A stretch of DNA of 9,422 bases, taken from NCBI GenBank assembly GCA_900772685.1, contig CAAGRP010000197.1, positions 1-9,422 on the forward strand, written 5' to 3'. The stretch comes from Lachnospiraceae bacterium (GTDB lineage: Bacteria > Bacillota > Clostridia > Lachnospirales > Lachnospiraceae). A program made the translations under genes and the position numbers. Under the pieces are notes generated by a model. That model had not been told where the DNA came from, made no database searches, and was given only the letters and a program-made list of their open reading frames with translations. Every line of letters begins with the position of its first letter. Position 1 is the stretch's first letter. Below are positions 6,682 to 9,422 of this stretch, piece after piece.

Positions 6682-6710
6682 TTGATAAATTAAATTCAGC
6701 GTGCTATAAT
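6682..6710 (+). promoter_or_regulatory. Sigma-A promoter of tig
   Basis: TTGATA (6682-6687) and a perfect TATAAT (6705-6710) with the ideal 17-base spacing. Transcription would start near 6717, giving a leader of about 100 bases before the tig ATG. I saw no CIRCE element or clear CtsR box next to it. Confidence 0.78.
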
Positions 6711-6818
6711 TTCGAAATGATTGCGATGGGGAAAGTCTGTCCGATTTTACAGGTTTAATATACATTGCGAAAGATTGAATTACGTAAAGGTTAAAAATAC
6801 AAGGAGGACGAAGTTATA

Positions 6819-8210
6819 ATGAGCGTTCAGGTAGAAAATTTAGAGAAGAGCACAGCAAAGCTTACAGTTGAGGTTCCGGCTGAGGAGCTTGACAAGGCAA
6901 TCCAGCAGGCATATATGAAGCAGAAAAAGAATTTTTCCATGCCGGGATTCAGAAAGGGAAAAGTTCCGAAACAGCTCATCGAGAAGATGTACGGACCGGA
7001 GGTGTTCTACGAGGATGCTGCAAACTTCCTTCTTCAGGCAAATTATCCGGAAGCAGCAAAGGAAAGCGAGCTTAAGATCATTACCCGTCCGGTTATAGAC
7101 GTAACACAGATAGAAAAAGGAAAAGAGTTTATCTTTACAGCTGAGGTCGGAGTTTATCCTGAGGTTGAGCTCGGACAGTACAAAGGCGTTGAGATCCCGA
7201 TCCAGAACACAGAGGTGACAGAGGCTGATATCGAGGCAGAGCTTAAGGCAGAGCAGGAAAAGAACAGCAGAACAGTTACGGTTGATGACAGACCGGCACA
7301 GATGGGTGATACGGTTGTTATAGACTTCCTCGGAGAGATCGACGGAGTTCCGTTCGAGGGCGGAGAAGGCAAGGATCACAGCCTTGAGCTTGGTTCAGGA
7401 CAGTTTATCCCGGGATTCGAGGAGCAGCTTGTCGGAACAAAGGCAGATGAGGAAAAAGATGTAGTAGTTAAATTCCCTGAAGAGTATCATGCAGAAGACC
7501 TCAAGGGAAAAGAGGCTGTATTCCATTGTACAGTACATCGTATAGAGAAGAAGGAGCTTCCGGAGCTTGATGATGATTTTGCTCAGGATGTTTCAGAGTT
7601 CGACACTCTCGACGAGTATAAGGAAGACCTTAAAAAGTCTATCGCAGAGCGTAAAGAAAAACAGGCTAAGGAAGCAAGGATCAACCTTGCTCTCGAGAAG
7701 GCTGCGGATAATGCAAAGATGGAGCTTTCGGATATCCTTGTTGACGAGCAGGTTGACAACATGTTCGAGAACATGGCAAACAGATTCAAAGCTCAGGGAA
7801 TGGATATGCAGCAGTATCTCATGATCATGGGACAGACCGAAGAGCAGGCTAAAGAGCCGATGAGACCGCAGGCACTTCGTCAGCTTCGCACACAGTTTGT
7901 ACTTGACAAGATCGCAGAGGTAGAGAATCTTGAAGCTACAGACGAGAAGGTTGAAGAGAAGCTTGCTGAGATGGCTAAAGCATACAACATGGAGCTTGAT
8001 AAGCTCAAAGAGATCTTCTCTGATGATTACATGGAGCAGTTCAAGAGCGAGATGAAGTCAGAGCTTGCTGCCGAGCTCGTAGGTGAGAACGCAGTTGAGA
8101 CGGAGGCAGCTACAAAGGCAGCTGAGGAAGCTTTAAAAGAGAACATCGAAGAAGTAGCAAAGGAAACTGTAGAGACAGTTAAAGAAGAGGCTGAAAAAGA
8201 AGCCGAATAA
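6819..8210 (+). CDS. tig: Trigger factor, ribosome-associated chaperone and prolyl isomerase (463 aa)
   Basis: Chaperone that docks at the ribosome exit tunnel and shields new polypeptides. The N-terminal ribosome-binding domain has the signature MPGFRKGKVPKQLIEKMYG (41-59). The FKBP-type peptidyl-prolyl isomerase domain spans about 155-245, with GDTVVIDFLGEIDGVPFEGG (163-182) and LGSGQFIPGFEEQLVG (191-206). The helical substrate-binding domain follows (about 250-420). The last 40 residues (424-463) form an Ala/Glu/Lys-rich, strongly acidic tail, making the protein somewhat longer than usual. ATG at 6819 follows AGGAGG (6802-6807) at a rather long 11-base spacing. The start MSVQVENLEKSTAKL fits the family. 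clpP follows after 30 nt, the standard tig-clpP order, so folding and degradation of new proteins are co-expressed. Confidence 0.97.
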   Translation: MSVQVENLEKSTAKLTVEVPAEELDKAIQQAYMKQKKNFSMPGFRKGKVPKQLIEKMYGPEVFYEDAANFLLQANYPEAAKESELKIITRPVIDVTQIEKGKEFIFTAEVGVYPEVELGQYKGVEIPIQNTEVTEADIEAELKAEQEKNSRTVTVDDRPAQMGDTVVIDFLGEIDGVPFEGGEGKDHSLELGSGQFIPGFEEQLVGTKADEEKDVVVKFPEEYHAEDLKGKEAVFHCTVHRIEKKELPELDDDFAQDVSEFDTLDEYKEDLKKSIAERKEKQAKEARINLALEKAADNAKMELSDILVDEQVDNMFENMANRFKAQGMDMQQYLMIMGQTEEQAKEPMRPQALRQLRTQFVLDKIAEVENLEATDEKVEEKLAEMAKAYNMELDKLKEIFSDDYMEQFKSEMKSELAAELVGENAVETEAATKAAEEALKENIEEVAKETVETVKEEAEKEAE

Positions 8211-8240
8211 TTGCTTTATCAAAGGAGACGATACATAGAT

Positions 8241-8822
8241 ATGAGTCTTGTGCCATATGTTATAGAACAGACAGGAAGCGGTGAAAGAAGCTACGATATC
8301 TATTCAAGGCTTTTAAAGGACAGAATTATATTTTTGGGCGAAGAGGTAAATGATGTTACGGCATCTCTTATCGTTGCTCAGCTGCTCTTTCTTGAAGCAG
8401 AGGACCCCAACAAGGATATACATCTGTACATAAACAGCCCGGGAGGATCTGTTACTGCAGGAATGGCTATCTATGATACAATGCAGTATATTAAATGTGA
8501 TGTTTCTACGATCTGTATCGGAATGGCAGCAAGTATGGGTGCATTCCTTCTTGCCGGAGGAGCCAAAGGAAAGAGAATGGCACTTCCTAATGCAGAGATA
8601 ATGATCCATCAGCCATCCGGCGGAGCAAGAGGACAGGCAACAGAGATCAAGATCGTAGCTGAGCAGATCTTGAGGATCCGTAAAAAACTTAATGAGATCA
8701 TTGCTCAGAACACGGGACAGCCGCTTGAACGTGTAGAAGTTGATACGGAAAGAGACAATTACATGACAGCTGATGAGGCAAAGGATTACGGCCTTATCGA
8801 TTCGGTCATCACAAAAAGATGA
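8241..8822 (+). CDS. clpP: ATP-dependent Clp protease proteolytic subunit (193 aa)
   Basis: Serine protease that forms a two-ring 14-mer and degrades substrates fed by ClpX or ClpC/ClpA ATPases. The catalytic triad is visible: S98 in GMAASMGAF (94-102), H123 in MIHQPSGGARGQATEI (121-136), and D172 in ERDNYMTADEA (170-180). The glycine-rich NSPGGSVTAGMAIYDTM segment (65-81) forms the substrate groove. Length is normal. ATG at 8241 is chosen because MSLVPYVIEQT matches the family N-terminus; AAAGGAG lies at 8221-8227, rather far (13 bases). An upstream TTG at 8211 overlapping the tig stop would add ten non-conserved residues. Its normal partner gene, clpX, follows but is truncated and fused here, so ClpP may have to rely on a ClpX encoded elsewhere or on ClpC. 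Confidence 0.97.
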   Translation: MSLVPYVIEQTGSGERSYDIYSRLLKDRIIFLGEEVNDVTASLIVAQLLFLEAEDPNKDIHLYINSPGGSVTAGMAIYDTMQYIKCDVSTICIGMAASMGAFLLAGGAKGKRMALPNAEIMIHQPSGGARGQATEIKIVAEQILRIRKKLNEIIAQNTGQPLERVEVDTERDNYMTADEAKDYGLIDSVITKR

Positions 8823-8862
8823 GTTTACAGGGGTGTTTCAAATAGGGTTTTGATACTTTAGT

Positions 8863-8891
8863 TTGATTCATCCCTTTCCGTATTTTATACA
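8863..8891 (+). promoter_or_regulatory. Candidate internal promoter before the clpX-like ORF
   Basis: TTGATT (8863-8868) and TATACA (8886-8891) are 17 bases apart in the 100-base clpP-clpX gap. Transcription would start near 8898, just ahead of the ORF starts at 8911/8923. Separate promoters for clpX are common. The match is moderate. Confidence 0.4.
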
Positions 8892-8922
8892 AGAGGCAAA
8901 TATACATGGAATGGAGACAACA

Positions 8923-9378
8923 ATGAGTGGTAAAGGAGTACCGGTAGCAAGATGCTCTTTCTGCGGAAAAGCAGAGGGACAGGTAGCAAAAATGATAGCA
9001 GGTCCGTCAGGACTTTTTATATGCAATGAATGCGTTGATCTTTGCAAGGAGATAATCGACGAGGAAGATATCTATGATGACGAGCCTTCAGGCGACATGG
9101 ATATAAAGCTCATGAAACCAAAGGAGATAAAGGCGGTATCTGGTGACAAGAAGGTGGTACTTGGTCTGATCACAACAAAGTCTCCTAAGTTAGAAGACAA
9201 GCAGGCTGTAATCGCACGTATTCATGAAGCAGCAAAGTATGTGCCGCTTGATCGTCTGTACTTAAGCCCACAGTGTGGATTTGCATCCTGCGAGATCGGC
9301 AATAAGCTGACCGAGAAGCAGCAGTGGGCAAAGCTTGCACTTGTAAAGGAGATTGCAGAGGAAGTCTGGGGCAAATAA
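8923..9378 (+). CDS. Chimeric ORF: ClpX zinc-binding N-domain joined in frame to a MetE-like C-terminus (151 aa)
   Basis: Residues 1-72 read as ClpX: zinc-binding domain with CSFCGK (11-16) and CNECVDLC (34-41), Zn ligands C11, C14, C34, C37, then the acidic linker and LMKPKEIKAV (63-72). In ClpX this would continue into LD.YVIGQ..AK and the AAA+ ATPase; none of it is present (no Walker A, Walker B or IGF loop). From about residue 74, GDKKVVLGLITTKSPKLED (74-92) and RLYLSPQCGFAS (111-122) through QQWAKLALVKEIAEEVWG (133-150) read as the C-terminal end of a cobalamin-independent methionine synthase (MetE/YxjG type), with C118 matching its last zinc-ligand Cys. Neither half can carry out the parent activity. 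ATG at 8923 is preferred (GGAGA at 8913-8917); ATG at 8911 is possible, and 8863 would lie in the candidate promoter. Real deletion/fusion or assembly chimera: undecided. Confidence 0.8.
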   Translation: MSGKGVPVARCSFCGKAEGQVAKMIAGPSGLFICNECVDLCKEIIDEEDIYDDEPSGDMDIKLMKPKEIKAVSGDKKVVLGLITTKSPKLEDKQAVIARIHEAAKYVPLDRLYLSPQCGFASCEIGNKLTEKQQWAKLALVKEIAEEVWGK

Positions 9379-9417
9379 AATTAGAGATGGTGCTTTTCAT
9401 TTTATTCTGGAGGAGCC

Positions 9418-9422
9418 ATGAC
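9418..9422 (+). CDS. Start of a further gene, cut by the window end
   Basis: An ATG at 9418 follows GGAGGAG (9409-9415), a strong but close ribosome binding site, 39 bases after the chimeric ORF. Only the start codon and two bases are present, so no product can be named. If the chimeric join is real or artefactual, this gene belongs to the methionine-synthase side of the join. Confidence 0.4.

Noticed and set aside
6717..6758. 13-codon ORF at the start of the tig transcript
   Set aside because: It begins at the predicted transcription start with no ribosome binding site.
1..9422. Sigma-54 (-24/-12) promoters, CRISPR arrays, tRNA/rRNA genes, insertion sequences
   Set aside because: Read through both strands by eye: no convincing GG-N10-GC type promoter, no regularly spaced repeats, no cloverleaf or transposase-like sequence found.

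Overview
The window looks like a chromosomal segment from a low-to-mid GC Gram-positive anaerobe. It most resembles Clostridia, probably Lachnospiraceae. Reasons: strong AGGAGG-type ribosome binding sites, sigma-A type promoters, a SigL-type sigma-54, the tig-clpP-clpX gene order, and protein sequences that read like that family. The taxon is an inference from recognition, not from a search.

Layout. (1) Minus strand, 90-2466: rpoN (sigma-54), followed 22 nt downstream by a lipoate-protein ligase A gene; probably one transcription unit. (2) Plus strand, 2684-4116, divergent from rpoN: two tandem MgtC/SapB-family membrane protein genes 17 nt apart. (3) 4117-4448: a 332-base leader holding a strong promoter, a 28-codon Cys-rich small ORF with a near-perfect Shine-Dalgarno, a hairpin that overlaps its stop codon, and a terminator-like hairpin. 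No second promoter is visible before (4) mgtE (4449-5843), a Mg2+ channel/transporter. Regions 2-4 form a magnesium-related cluster, and the leader looks like an attenuator or uORF control element. (5) A bidirectional terminator at 5859-5913 separates mgtE from a convergent minus-strand LOG-family gene (5936-6529). (6) 6530-6818: intergenic region with two inverted repeats and a consensus promoter for (7) tig (trigger factor), then clpP, then an ORF that starts as clpX.

The most unusual object is that last ORF (8923-9378). Its first ~72 residues are the ClpX zinc-binding domain and linker. It then continues in frame, not into the AAA+ ATPase, but into about 75 residues that read as the C-terminal end of a cobalamin-independent methionine synthase (MetE/YxjG-like). 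It stops there, and another gene seems to begin at 9418. Either this is a real rearrangement that removed most of clpX, or it is a chimeric assembly join; the sequence alone cannot decide. Tig, ClpP and ClpX normally form a protein-quality-control cluster, so loss of the ATPase would matter unless an intact clpX lies elsewhere.
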